From Streptomyces acidicola (GTDB taxonomy: Bacteria; Actinomycetota; Actinomycetes; Streptomycetales; Streptomycetaceae), in assembly GCF_009377235.1 (NCBI RefSeq), contig NZ_VMNX01000012.1, positions 1-64,000 of the forward strand: DNA of 64,000 bases, read 5' to 3'. A model generated the notes under the pieces. It did no database searches. It had not been told where the DNA came from and saw nothing but the letters and a program-made list of their open reading frames with translations. The first letter of the stretch is position 1; each line of letters begins with the position of its first letter. The translations under genes were made by a program, and so were the position numbers. Shown here piece by piece: positions 51,350 to 62,160 of this stretch.

Positions 51350-51976
51350 CTATCGCCCCCGCAGCCGGCGTACGAGGATGCTCGCGTCCCCGCGGGACTC
51401 AAGGTCGGCCAGCACCACGGCGACCGCCTCGCGCACGATCCGCCCCCGGTCGACCGCCAGCCCGTGCTCCCCGCGGAGCACCAGCCGGGCGTGTTCGAGG
51501 TCCATGAGCTCCTCGGCGGACACGTACACGGTGATCTTCTCGTCGTGCCGCTCGCGCCCGCTGGGCCGCCGCCCCGCGGCCCGCCCTCGGCGGCGGGACG
51601 CACCGGCGGCGGACGCGGGCGAACCTTCCTGTGCGGGCTGAACGGCTTGCCCGGGCTGCCGCCGAGTCGAGCGCGTCGCCCCCGGAACGGGCCCGGTGGC
51701 CTTGTCCGCCTCCGTGGCGGCCGCCCGGCTGCGGGACTCCCCCGCGTCGGCCGGCTCCGCGTCCGCGGCCACATGCTCGGCGCCCTCGCCGTCACCGCCC
51801 TGCGCGGGCACCGACGGCGGCGCGTCCTCCGCGGTGGCGGGATCACTCTCCCCCGCCGGCGCCGGCACCCTGGCCTCGCCGTTGGCCTGGCGCCGGGGAG
51901 TGGACGCCTGGAGCGCCATCCCCCCTGTCGTTCGGAACAGTTCGTCGGCCCCCGGCAGACTCACTCGGCGTGACAC
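51350..51976 (-). CDS. ParA-associated protein with ribbon-helix-helix-like C terminus
   Basis: A 208-residue protein. The first 135 residues are low-complexity Ala/Pro/Arg/Glu. The C terminus KITVYVSAEELMDLEHARLVLRG, then GLAVDRGRIVREAVAVVLADL, has the beta-strand plus two helices of a ribbon-helix-helix DNA-binding fold. It overlaps the end of parA by 16 bases (GTG 51976 has GGGAGG ten bases upstream; GTG 51964 is an alternative). By position it may be the DNA-binding partner of this ParA, replacing ParB, but that is inferred. Confidence 0.7.
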   Translation of the reverse strand: MSRRVSLPGADELFRTTGGMALQASTPRRQANGEARVPAPAGESDPATAEDAPPSVPAQGGDGEGAEHVAADAEPADAGESRSRAAATEADKATGPVPGATRSTRRQPGQAVQPAQEGSPASAAGASRRRGRAAGRRPSGRERHDEKITVYVSAEELMDLEHARLVLRGEHGLAVDRGRIVREAVAVVLADLESRGDASILVRRLRGR

Positions 51977-53139
51977 CGGGCGAGCACCTCCCTGGCGAGC
52001 TGGCGATAGGCGGCGGCACCGACGGAATTGGAGGCGTACGTGGTGATCGGCTCACCGGCGACCGTGGTCTCCGGGAAGCGGACCGTACGCCCGATGACCG
52101 TGTGGTAGACGTGATCGTCGAACGCCTCGACGACACGCGCGAGCACCTCGCGGCTGTGCACGGTGCGCGAGTCGTACATCGTGGCGAGGATCCCGTCGAG
52201 CTCCAGCTCCGGGTTGAGCCGCTCCTGAACCTTCTCGATCGTCTCGGTCAGCAGCGCCACACCACGGAGGGCGAAGAACTCGCACTCCAGGGGGACGATC
52301 ACCTTGTGCGCGGCCGTCAACGCGTTCACCGTGAGCAGACCCAGCGAGGGCTGGCAGTCGATCACGATGTAGTCGTAGTCCGCCATGAGCGGCTTCAGGG
52401 CGCGCTGCAGCGTGGACTCGCGCGCGACCTCGCTCACCAGCTGGACCTCGGCGGCCGACAGGTCGATGTTGCTCGGCAGCAGGTCCATATTGGGGACCGC
52501 GGTCTTCAGCAGGACCTCGTCGGCCGCCATGCCCCGCTCCATGAGCAGGTTGTAGACGGTGAGGTCGAGCTCCATCGGGTTCACGCCGAGGCCGACCGAG
52601 AGCGCTCCCTGCGGGTCGAAGTCGACCAGCAGGACACGCCGTCCGTACTCCGCGAGCGCGGCGCCCAGGTTGATGGTCGACGTCGTCTTGCCGACGCCGC
52701 CCTTCTGGTTGCACATCGCGATGATCTTCGCGGGGCCGTGGTCGGTCAGCGGGCCCGGGATCGGGAAGTACGGCAGCGGGCGCCCGGTCGGGCCGATGCG
52801 CTCACGGCGCTGTCGGGCCGCGTCGGGCGCGAGCGTGGCCGCGTACTCCGGATCGGGCTCGTACTCGGCGTCGGGGTCGTAGAAGTGCCCCTCGGGCAGT
52901 TCGTCGTAGTCGGCGAAGTGGTTGCGGATCTCGCCACTTCCGTCGCCGGCCATGGCGTTCACGTGATGGCCATCCATGCTCATGTGTGCTGTCTGAGTCA
53001 CCCCTGGACCTGGGTGACTCCGGTGGGCTGCGAAGGTGCGCACAGCTACGGAGCCGACAGCCTGAAGCCCCGTGGGCCGATGACCCTGCGCAGGGATTCC
53101 TGGTTGACCACCCCCGGGAGTAAATGTCGACTCATTCAC
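51961..53139 (-). CDS. ParA-family ATPase linked to scpAB
   Basis: A 392-residue deviant Walker ATPase. Residues 1 to about 130 are a non-conserved extension. The ATPase begins AKIIAMCNQKGGVGKTTSTI (signature Lys in KGGVGKTT near 145), then VLLVDFDPQGALSVGLG, the ATP-contacting YDYIVIDCQPSLG, and VHSREVLARVVEAF. No parB is adjacent; instead an RHH-like gene and scpA follow. It is therefore a second, SMC-linked ParA rather than the oriC parAB copy. AAGGAGGT lies ten bases upstream of GTG 53139. It is the first gene of the operon. Confidence 0.9.
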   Translation of the reverse strand: MNESTFTPGGGQPGIPAQGHRPTGLQAVGSVAVRTFAAHRSHPGPGVTQTAHMSMDGHHVNAMAGDGSGEIRNHFADYDELPEGHFYDPDAEYEPDPEYAATLAPDAARQRRERIGPTGRPLPYFPIPGPLTDHGPAKIIAMCNQKGGVGKTTSTINLGAALAEYGRRVLLVDFDPQGALSVGLGVNPMELDLTVYNLLMERGMAADEVLLKTAVPNMDLLPSNIDLSAAEVQLVSEVARESTLQRALKPLMADYDYIVIDCQPSLGLLTVNALTAAHKVIVPLECEFFALRGVALLTETIEKVQERLNPELELDGILATMYDSRTVHSREVLARVVEAFDDHVYHTVIGRTVRFPETTVAGEPITTYASNSVGAAAYRQLAREVLARCHAE

Positions 53140-53561
53140 AAGTCGTCTTACCTCCTTGGTGACCAGGGAACTTCTAGATAGGTCAGCGTGGCACCATGCC
53201 GACGGTTGGCGACTCTATGGCGTGTCGGCGGTTCGCAGCAACACAATCCGCCGGACCCGGCCCGATGTGTCGGCAATGAACCATCCCCCTGTCAAGGGCG
53301 TACGGCCGTCGCACGGCAGGTTTCACCGTTGCGCGAATCGGTTGAAGGGTTACGTTCGAGGCGAGTTGACCACGCATTGTGAGGTGAACATACACACTTC
53401 CGGCCGGACCTCATCAGGCCAGGTCCGGCCGGAAGTGCGCTGTTGACGAGTCGTGTTGACGTATCGCCTTTTTCCGTCGGCAAGTCGACTCGGAGCAGTC
53501 CGGAGCAGATGCGGAGCGGGTCCGGAACAGGTCCGGCGCTGGGCCGGGACATGTCGGCGGT
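53140..53561. other. 422-bp spacer between ald and the parA operon
   Basis: No gene seen. Contains the hairpin at 53395-53437, imperfect TCCGGA-type repeats (about 53497-53540) and the parA promoter region with its AAGGAGGT site. Confidence 0.45.
53395..53437 (-). terminator. Terminator downstream of ald
   Basis: A perfect 17-bp inverted repeat (CACTTCCGGCCGGACCT and complement) with a 9-base loop, about 125 bases past the ald stop and before the parA promoter. Confidence 0.65.
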
Positions 53562-54686
<1,125 letters not shown>

Positions 54687-54818
54687 GGTCCTTGGCTCAG
54701 AGGGGTGTGGCGCACGCGCGCAGGGGGCGACGCGTACTCAGGCAATGCAGGACATACCCGTACGCACCGGAGCGCACCGGGAGACACCGCAGGGAACCGG
54801 CGGCGAACCCAGTTTAAT

Positions 54819-54844
54819 GAAGGCTTCGCTACTGTCTAGCCTTC
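54819..54844 (-). terminator. Terminator after the NB-ARC/TPR gene
   Basis: GAAGGCT/AGCCTTC, 7-bp stem with 12-base loop, just past the stop at 54852; an A/T-rich CATTAAACT follows in the direction of transcription. Confidence 0.55.
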
Positions 54845-54851
54845 CAATGCA

Positions 54852-56987
54852 TCAAGCTCCAGCCGATCCGCTACGGATTTCGCAGGTGTTAGCGCGGTGT
54901 TCCGTCTCGGTCTCGTCGGCGGCGCAGGCTTCGCCCTCGTGGATTCCGTGGCGTGCGTGGAGTTCGTCGAGTCGGTCGAGTTCGTCTCCCAGCATGCGCT
55001 CGGCCGCCCCCCGGTGCAGCCGGGCCGCCGCCGGGTCCCCGAGCCTCTCCAGCGTGTCGGCGAGCCGGACGTGCAGCGCGGCCTGCAACCGCGTGTCCTC
55101 GGCGCGGCGCGCCCACTCCAGGGCCTCCTGGCAGATGGCCAGTGACTCCTCGAACCGTCCCGCGTACTCCTGTACGCGCCCCATCTCGCTCAGCGCCCTC
55201 GCCTGGCCGCTCATGTCGCCGAGCCTGCGGTAGCCGGTGAGGGCCGAGGACCAGGTGCGCAGCGCCTCGCTGTAGCGGCCCACGCAGGTGTGCGTGCCGG
55301 CGATACGGCCGTAGAGCCGGGCCGCGTCGGCGCGCTCGTCGCGGGCGAGCCGCTGGGCGAGCGCCCTGCCGTACCAGTCGGCGGCCCGCTCGTAATCCCC
55401 GAGCTCCTGGTGGGCGCCCCCTACGGATTCCATCGCGCGGCCGGTCGCATACGGGTCGTTCGCCTCCCGTCCGGCGTCCAGCGCGGCCCGGTAGCGGGTG
55501 AGTGCCTCGTTCGTACGGCCGGTGCGGGCGTCCAGGTCGGCGAGGTTCAGCAGGGCGGCGGCCTTCTCCCGGGGCAGCTTCCGGCGCTCGGCGACATCGA
55601 GGACGAGCCGGTGGATGCCGTACAGATCGGGGGCGGCGGCCTGGGTGCCGAAGTGGGCGACCATCGTGCGCACCAGCTGGGACATCAGGCGCCGGGCGAG
55701 CGTGTCCAGCTCCCCGTCGGCGACCGCGAGCCGCGCCGCGGCCAGCAGCGCGGGCCGGCGGATGCGCAGCCAGTCCTCGGCGGCCCGGGGCGTGGGGAAG
55801 CGCAGGGCGCGGGGCATCTCCTGGAGCTTCTCGCGGGCCTGGGAACTGTCGGTCTCGGTGATGGTGCGGCAGGACTGCAGGAGGCGCAGGGTGCGCTCCA
55901 GCATCCGGGCTCGGGCCAGCTGGAGCTCGGCCGGTCGGTCCTGGCTCTCGGCGAGGGCACGCAGCATGGGCTGCAGACACCCGGGCACCTCGTACTGCGG
56001 CAGTGGCGAGTCGACCACGTGGAGGAAGCCGAGCGCCACGAAGTCGTCCAGCGTGGTGCGGGCGGCGCCGACCGAGCAGCCGGCCAGCGCGGACGCGGTG
56101 TGCGGGTCGACGAGGCCCGCCGGGGCGAGCGAGAGCAGTCGCAGTATCCGGGCGGCGGGGCTGAGCAGGGAGCCGTACGCGAGCCGGAAGACGCGGGCGA
56201 GCGGCGGGCCCTCCTCGTCCGCGACGTTCAGGTGCCGGGCCAGGTCGGCCACGGCGGCCTTGGGGCGGGCGGCGAGCCAGCCCCCGGCGAGCATCAGCGC
56301 GGCGGGCTGGCCGGTGCACTCCAGGACCAGTTCCTCGGCGGCGCGCGGGTCGACGGTGACGCGCACGGATCCGGTGAAGCGGCTGAGCAGTTCCACCGCG
56401 GACTTGGTGTCCAGGCCGCCCAGGGTGCACGGGCGCACGTCGGAGATGCCGGTCAACGGCCCGCCGGACACCGCGACGACCAGGCAGTCGGGGTTGTCCG
56501 GGAGCAGCGCGTCGACCTGCTCGGCGTCGGCCGCGTCGTCCAGCAGGAGCAGCACCCGCCGGTCGGCGAGGGCGTCGCGCAGCGCCGCGCTGAGGTCGTC
56601 CTCGGCCGCGCCGGGCGGGGAGGGCAGGTCCAGCGCGGAGAGCAGCTCGCGGGCCGCGCGCTCGATCGGTACGCGGGTGCCGTCGGGCTCCGTGAGGCGC
56701 GCACGGAGCACGCCGTCGGGGTAACTCTCGGCGACCTGTCGTGCGAGTTCCTCGGCGAGCGCGGTGCGGCCGTAGCCGGGGCGGCCCGCGATGAGGAGTA
56801 CGCGCGCGCGTGGCGCTTTGCGGCCGGAGAGGGTTTCGAGACCGGCGCTCTCGATGTCGGCACGCAGTTCCTTCAACTCGCGCTCGCGGCCGAGAAACTG
56901 ACGATCCGTGGGGGTGTCGTCGACAGCCGGGGGCTGTTCGGTTCCGGACACCTCGGTGCTCTCCGTGTCGACCGCCTGATCCGTCAC
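54852..56987 (-). CDS. NB-ARC-type ATPase with TPR repeats, SARP-like lacking DNA-binding domain
   Basis: A 711-residue STAND ATPase. FLGRERELKELRADIE opens the NB-ARC module. The P-loop is AGRPGYGRTALAEELA (residue about 67), with Arg where the catalytic Lys of GKT normally sits; RVLLLLDDAADAEQV is Walker B and QPAALMLAGGWLA is the helical-domain GLPLAL-like motif. The C-terminal 250 residues are about six TPR repeats (AALLNLADLDARTGRTNEAL; GRVQEYAGRFEESL). AfsR-type regulators have this layout after a SARP domain, which is absent here. GGGAG precedes GTG 56987. It may be a signalling switch; target unknown. Confidence 0.83.
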   Translation of the reverse strand: MTDQAVDTESTEVSGTEQPPAVDDTPTDRQFLGRERELKELRADIESAGLETLSGRKAPRARVLLIAGRPGYGRTALAEELARQVAESYPDGVLRARLTEPDGTRVPIERAARELLSALDLPSPPGAAEDDLSAALRDALADRRVLLLLDDAADAEQVDALLPDNPDCLVVAVSGGPLTGISDVRPCTLGGLDTKSAVELLSRFTGSVRVTVDPRAAEELVLECTGQPAALMLAGGWLAARPKAAVADLARHLNVADEEGPPLARVFRLAYGSLLSPAARILRLLSLAPAGLVDPHTASALAGCSVGAARTTLDDFVALGFLHVVDSPLPQYEVPGCLQPMLRALAESQDRPAELQLARARMLERTLRLLQSCRTITETDSSQAREKLQEMPRALRFPTPRAAEDWLRIRRPALLAAARLAVADGELDTLARRLMSQLVRTMVAHFGTQAAAPDLYGIHRLVLDVAERRKLPREKAAALLNLADLDARTGRTNEALTRYRAALDAGREANDPYATGRAMESVGGAHQELGDYERAADWYGRALAQRLARDERADAARLYGRIAGTHTCVGRYSEALRTWSSALTGYRRLGDMSGQARALSEMGRVQEYAGRFEESLAICQEALEWARRAEDTRLQAALHVRLADTLERLGDPAAARLHRGAAERMLGDELDRLDELHARHGIHEGEACAADETETEHRANTCEIRSGSAGA

Positions 56988-57047
56988 GGGTCACGCTCCC
57001 GTCCCACTGCACGCGCAAGGCCCGCCGGGACTCCGGTGCGGGCGTGC

Positions 57048-57072
57048 TGCAGAGCCTAGTTCACGCTCTGCA
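57048..57072. promoter_or_regulatory. Inverted repeat TGCAGAGC/GCTCTGCA upstream of NB-ARC gene
   Basis: 8-bp perfect arms with a 9-base spacer, 61 bases upstream of the gene's GTG; GCAGAGC occurs again at 57082. A candidate operator. Confidence 0.4.
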
Positions 57073-57203
57073 ACGATCCCGGCAGAGCACGGCGGAGGCG
57101 TCCCCCGATCGGATCAGGCGATCGTAGGACCGGCGGTGTCGGACCGGTCTGAAGCCCGCACACGGGGCAGGCGGGACGTTCGAAACACGCCCCAAGGCGC
57201 CTC

Positions 57204-57830
57204 TCAGGGCTCGAACGGCCGGGCCGGCCACGGGGCCTCAGCGGGGCGCAGCGCGTCGAGCCCGTCGCCGCTCAGGGCCGCGACCAGGGAGAGGACGCCG
57301 ACGACCAGGCAGTTGTTGTGCAGGTCACCGGCCAGGACGCCGCGTACGAGCTCGTCGACGGGGACGCGGGCCAGCTCCATGTCGGCCTCCTCGTCCTCGA
57401 CCTCGTAGCGCCGGCCGTCGGCCTCGGAGAGGCCGCGGGCGAGGAAGATCCGCACGGCCTCGTCGCAGCCGCCGGGCGTGGTGTAGACATCGGTGAGGAC
57501 GCGCCAGTCCTCGGCCTTGACGTGCGCCTCCTCGTACAGCTCGCGCTGGGCGGCGTGCAGCGGGTTCTCGCCGGGGACGTCCAGGAGCCCGGCGGGGATC
57601 TCCCACAGCTTCTGGCGCACGGGGTGGCGGTACTGGCGGATGACCAGGACACGGCCGGTGTCGTCGAGGGCGAGTACGGCGACGGAGCCGGGGTGGACCT
57701 GGTAGTCGCGGTGGACGACCGATCCGTCCGGCATGACCACGTCGTCGGTGCGCACGGAGGTCTTGTTGCCGACGAAGGGCGTGTCGGTCGCCCTGACCTC
57801 CCACTCCTCGGCGGTGTCCTTGATGGCCAT
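57204..57830 (-). CDS. Nudix hydrolase, ADP-ribose pyrophosphatase type
   Basis: A 208-residue Nudix protein. VAVLALDDTGRVLVIRQYRHPVRQKLWEIPAGLLD leads into the Nudix box GLLDVPGENPLHAAQRELYEEAHV (G-x5-E-x7-RE-L-xEE), and a late DEEADMELARVPVDELV fits ADP-ribose pyrophosphatases. It hydrolyses ADP-ribose or other NDP-sugars, a housekeeping role. GGGAGGA precedes ATG 57830. It lies just downstream of pyrG on the same strand, but a strong hairpin separates them. Confidence 0.9.
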   Translation of the reverse strand: MAIKDTAEEWEVRATDTPFVGNKTSVRTDDVVMPDGSVVHRDYQVHPGSVAVLALDDTGRVLVIRQYRHPVRQKLWEIPAGLLDVPGENPLHAAQRELYEEAHVKAEDWRVLTDVYTTPGGCDEAVRIFLARGLSEADGRRYEVEDEEADMELARVPVDELVRGVLAGDLHNNCLVVGVLSLVAALSGDGLDALRPAEAPWPARPFEP

Positions 57831-57861
57831 GTCGACTTGTCCTCCCACACGTGCAAAGAAG

Positions 57862-57897
57862 CCGGGGTGAGCGTCCCGCGGGACGCTCACCCCGGCC
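57862..57897 (-). terminator. Terminator after pyrG
   Basis: GCCGGGGTGAGCGTCCC with its exact complement, 17 bp either side of a GC centre, 28 bases past the pyrG stop. Confidence 0.8.
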
Positions 57898-57924
57898 ACC
57901 GTACAGCTCGCGTACGGCTTGCTC

Positions 57925-59589
<1,665 letters not shown>

Positions 59590-60125
59590 GGCCAAGAGGG
59601 GGCTCCCGTGGTCGCGGTATGGAGTGCGGGGCGGCTGTCGTCCCGGAGGGTTCCGGGGTGCCGTCGCTGCGGTTCGGGGGACCCTTTGTTTGCAGCATCG
59701 AAGCTGGGGAGCCCACCGGTCCACGGGCTACCAGCGTATCAGCGACGGCGCGACACGAGTTCCGGCCACGCTCCGCGCACGAGCCGCCACGCAGGCCACT
59801 CGACGTCACACGACGTCACCCTTTGCTCACTCGTTCGGCGCACGTACGTTGCCGAGAGCGGCACGCGGAGACCAGTACAGCGTCGTATCCTCTTCGGACA
59901 TCGCTGCCGAGCCCGGCCGGCGAACGGCACCACCCCCGCCCGTCTCCGGAACCACATGAGCTCGTCAGTTCGTTGAGCAACGACCGCCTTCATTCCGTTG
60001 AGCATCGTTGTACAGCGACGCTTTAACAGAACCCAGGGATCTCGTTTGACACTGGTCCTATGGGTCCCATGACCGCACAGCGACCGCCCCTCGAGGGGCG
60101 ACGTGGCCGTTCGACTGGAGTTACA
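59590..60125. other. 536-bp divergent spacer between pyrG and the GH15 gene
   Basis: No gene seen. A direct repeat CGTTGAGCAACG / CGTTGAGCATCG (59971-59982, 59996-60007; 25-bp period) and a good TTGACA -35 box at 60046 lie on the GH15 side. The pyrG side contains no clear site. Confidence 0.45.
60046..60051 (+). promoter_or_regulatory. Perfect TTGACA -35 hexamer before the GH15 gene
   Basis: A consensus -35 sequence 80 bases upstream of the preferred TTG start. No clean -10 follows at 17-18 bases, so only the -35 is supported. Transcription from here would start downstream of the ATG at 60060, which favours the later start. Confidence 0.4.
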
Positions 60126-61928
60126 TTGGCCGGGCGCATCGAAGACTACGCACTCATCGGAGACATGCAGACCGCCGCGCTGGTCTGCCGGGACGGCACG
60201 GTGGACTGGCTGTGCCTGCCCCGTTTCGACTCCCATGCCGTCTTCGCAGGGCTACTCGGCAACGAGGAGCATGGTTTCTGGCGTCTCGGACCGGCCCACG
60301 CGGCCGACGCCGAGCCGCCGTCGGCATCCCGGCGGTCCTACCGCGGGGACTCGCTCGTCCTGGAATCGGAGTGGGACACCCCGCGCGGCACGGTCCGAGT
60401 GACCGATTTCATGCCGCCGCGCGACGGCGCCCCACAGCTGATCCGGATCGTCGAGGGCGTCAGCGGCCGCGTGCCGATGCGCTCCGCGCTGCGGATGCGC
60501 TTCTCCTACGGCCGTGTCGTGCCGTGGGTGCACAAGCACGAGGGCCGGACGGTCGCGGTCGCCGGGCCCGATTCCGTGTGGTTCGACACCACGGCCGAGA
60601 CCTACGGCAAGTCACTGACGACGTACGCCGACTTCACGGTGGCGCCGGGTGAGAAGATCGCCTTCACCATTTCCTGGCAGCCTTCTCACAAGGAGCCGCC
60701 GGCGCTGCCGGAGCCGGAGCAGTCGCTGGAGGCGACGGAGGAGTTCTGGCGCGAGTGGGTGGAGCACTGTACGTACCACGGGCCCTACCGCGAGGCCGTG
60801 ATCCGCTCGCTGATCACGCTGAAGGCCCTGACGTACGCCCCCACGGGCGGCATCGTGGCGGCTCCCACCACCTCGCTCCCGGAGCACATCGGCGGGGTCC
60901 GCAACTGGGACTACCGCTACACATGGCTGCGTGACGCGGCGATCACCCTGTCCTCGCTGCTGCGCACCGGCTACCGCGAGGAGGCCCGCGCCTGGCGCGA
61001 GTGGCTGCTGCGGGCCGTGGCCGGCGACCCCGAGAACCTACAGATCATGTACGGCATCGCGGGCGAGCGGGAGCTGGGCGAGGCCGAGCTGGACTGGCTG
61101 CCCGGATACGAGAACTCGGCACCGGTCCGGGTGGGCAACGGCGCGGCGCACCAGCTCCAGCTGGACGTGTACGGCGAGGTCACCGAGGCCCTGCACCTGG
61201 CTCATATGACAGGTCTGGCCCGCAACGACTACGCGGCCCTGCTCCAGCTGAAGCTGATCCGCTACCTGGAGGACCACTGGGACGAGCCGGACGAGGGCAT
61301 CTGGGAGGTGCGCGGCCCGCGCCGCCACTTCGTGCACTCCAAGGTGATGGCCTGGGTGGCCGTGGACCGCACGATCAAGCTGATCGAGTCGGGCGACGCG
61401 GACGGCCCGCTGGAGAAGTGGCGCGAGCTGCGCGACGACATCCACCGGGACGTGTGCGAGCGCGGCTACGACAAGGAGCGCAACACCTTCACTCAGTCGT
61501 ACGGCTCGAAGGAGCTGGACGCCTCGCTGCTGCTGATCCCGCAGGTGGGCTTCCTACCGCCGGACGACAAGCGCGTGATCGGCACGATCGAGGCCATCCA
61601 GCGCGAGCTGTCGACGTCGGACGGGTTCATCCTGCGCTACCCGACCTCCGGCGACGACGAGGGCGTGGACGGGCTCCCGGGCGACGAGGGCGCGTTCCTG
61701 GCCTGCTCGTTCTGGATGGCGGACGACCTGGCGATGATCGGCCGCGTCGACGAGGCCCGCAAGCTGTTCGAGAAGCTGCTGGCCCTGCGCAACGACCTGG
61801 GTCTGCTCGCCGAGGAGTGGGACCCGCGTCTGAAGCGCCAGGTCGGTAACTTCCCCCAGGCGTTCAGCCATGTGCCGCTGATCGACACGGCCCTGAGGCT
61901 GACGGCTTCGGGCGCCTACGGGGGCTGA
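60126..61928 (+). CDS. Glycoside hydrolase family 15 (glucoamylase/trehalase-like)
   Basis: A 600-residue (alpha/alpha)6-barrel enzyme preceded by an N-terminal beta domain. RIEDYALIGDMQTAALVCRDGTVDWLCLPRFD is the family opening. GVRNWDYRYTWLRDAAITL and the late GLLAEEWDP carry the general-acid and base Glu of GH15. It has no signal peptide, so it acts in the cytosol; in actinobacteria such enzymes include trehalases. I prefer the TTG at 60126 because GGAG lies five bases upstream and the homology starts there. An ATG at 60060 would add 22 residues. It is convergent with the GT4 gene. Confidence 0.88.
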   Translation: MAGRIEDYALIGDMQTAALVCRDGTVDWLCLPRFDSHAVFAGLLGNEEHGFWRLGPAHAADAEPPSASRRSYRGDSLVLESEWDTPRGTVRVTDFMPPRDGAPQLIRIVEGVSGRVPMRSALRMRFSYGRVVPWVHKHEGRTVAVAGPDSVWFDTTAETYGKSLTTYADFTVAPGEKIAFTISWQPSHKEPPALPEPEQSLEATEEFWREWVEHCTYHGPYREAVIRSLITLKALTYAPTGGIVAAPTTSLPEHIGGVRNWDYRYTWLRDAAITLSSLLRTGYREEARAWREWLLRAVAGDPENLQIMYGIAGERELGEAELDWLPGYENSAPVRVGNGAAHQLQLDVYGEVTEALHLAHMTGLARNDYAALLQLKLIRYLEDHWDEPDEGIWEVRGPRRHFVHSKVMAWVAVDRTIKLIESGDADGPLEKWRELRDDIHRDVCERGYDKERNTFTQSYGSKELDASLLLIPQVGFLPPDDKRVIGTIEAIQRELSTSDGFILRYPTSGDDEGVDGLPGDEGAFLACSFWMADDLAMIGRVDEARKLFEKLLALRNDLGLLAEEWDPRLKRQVGNFPQAFSHVPLIDTALRLTASGAYGG

Positions 61929-62160
61929 TTCCGGCATCCGCGCGCGGCGGATCGGTGTGCAGACAGGCGCGTGAAGCAAGCGCTTGCGCCCTGACTCACG
62001 GGTCAGGACCGGTCCGCCGTAGGAACAGGACCGGTCCGCCCGACTCGACGGGGGGCCGGTCCGCCACGCCCGAGCCTCGGTTGCCGCCCGGCAGGCGACT
62101 GGCCCTGCGGGCACAGAGATCAGGTGCTCTCAGGGCAGCGTGGGTCGGCAGGCGGCCCGA
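61929..62160. repeat. GGACCGGTCC repeats between convergent genes
   Basis: GGACCGGTCC occurs at 62006-62015 and 62028-62037 with a related GGCCGGTCC at about 62054. A 12-bp palindrome GCAAGCGCTTGC lies at 61976-61987. The arrangement may work as termination or spacer structure. Confidence 0.45.

Noticed and set aside
62000-62070. Direct repeats resembling a tiny CRISPR-like array
   Set aside because: Only two or three short GGACCGGTCC copies with unequal short spacers and no cas genes; not a CRISPR array.
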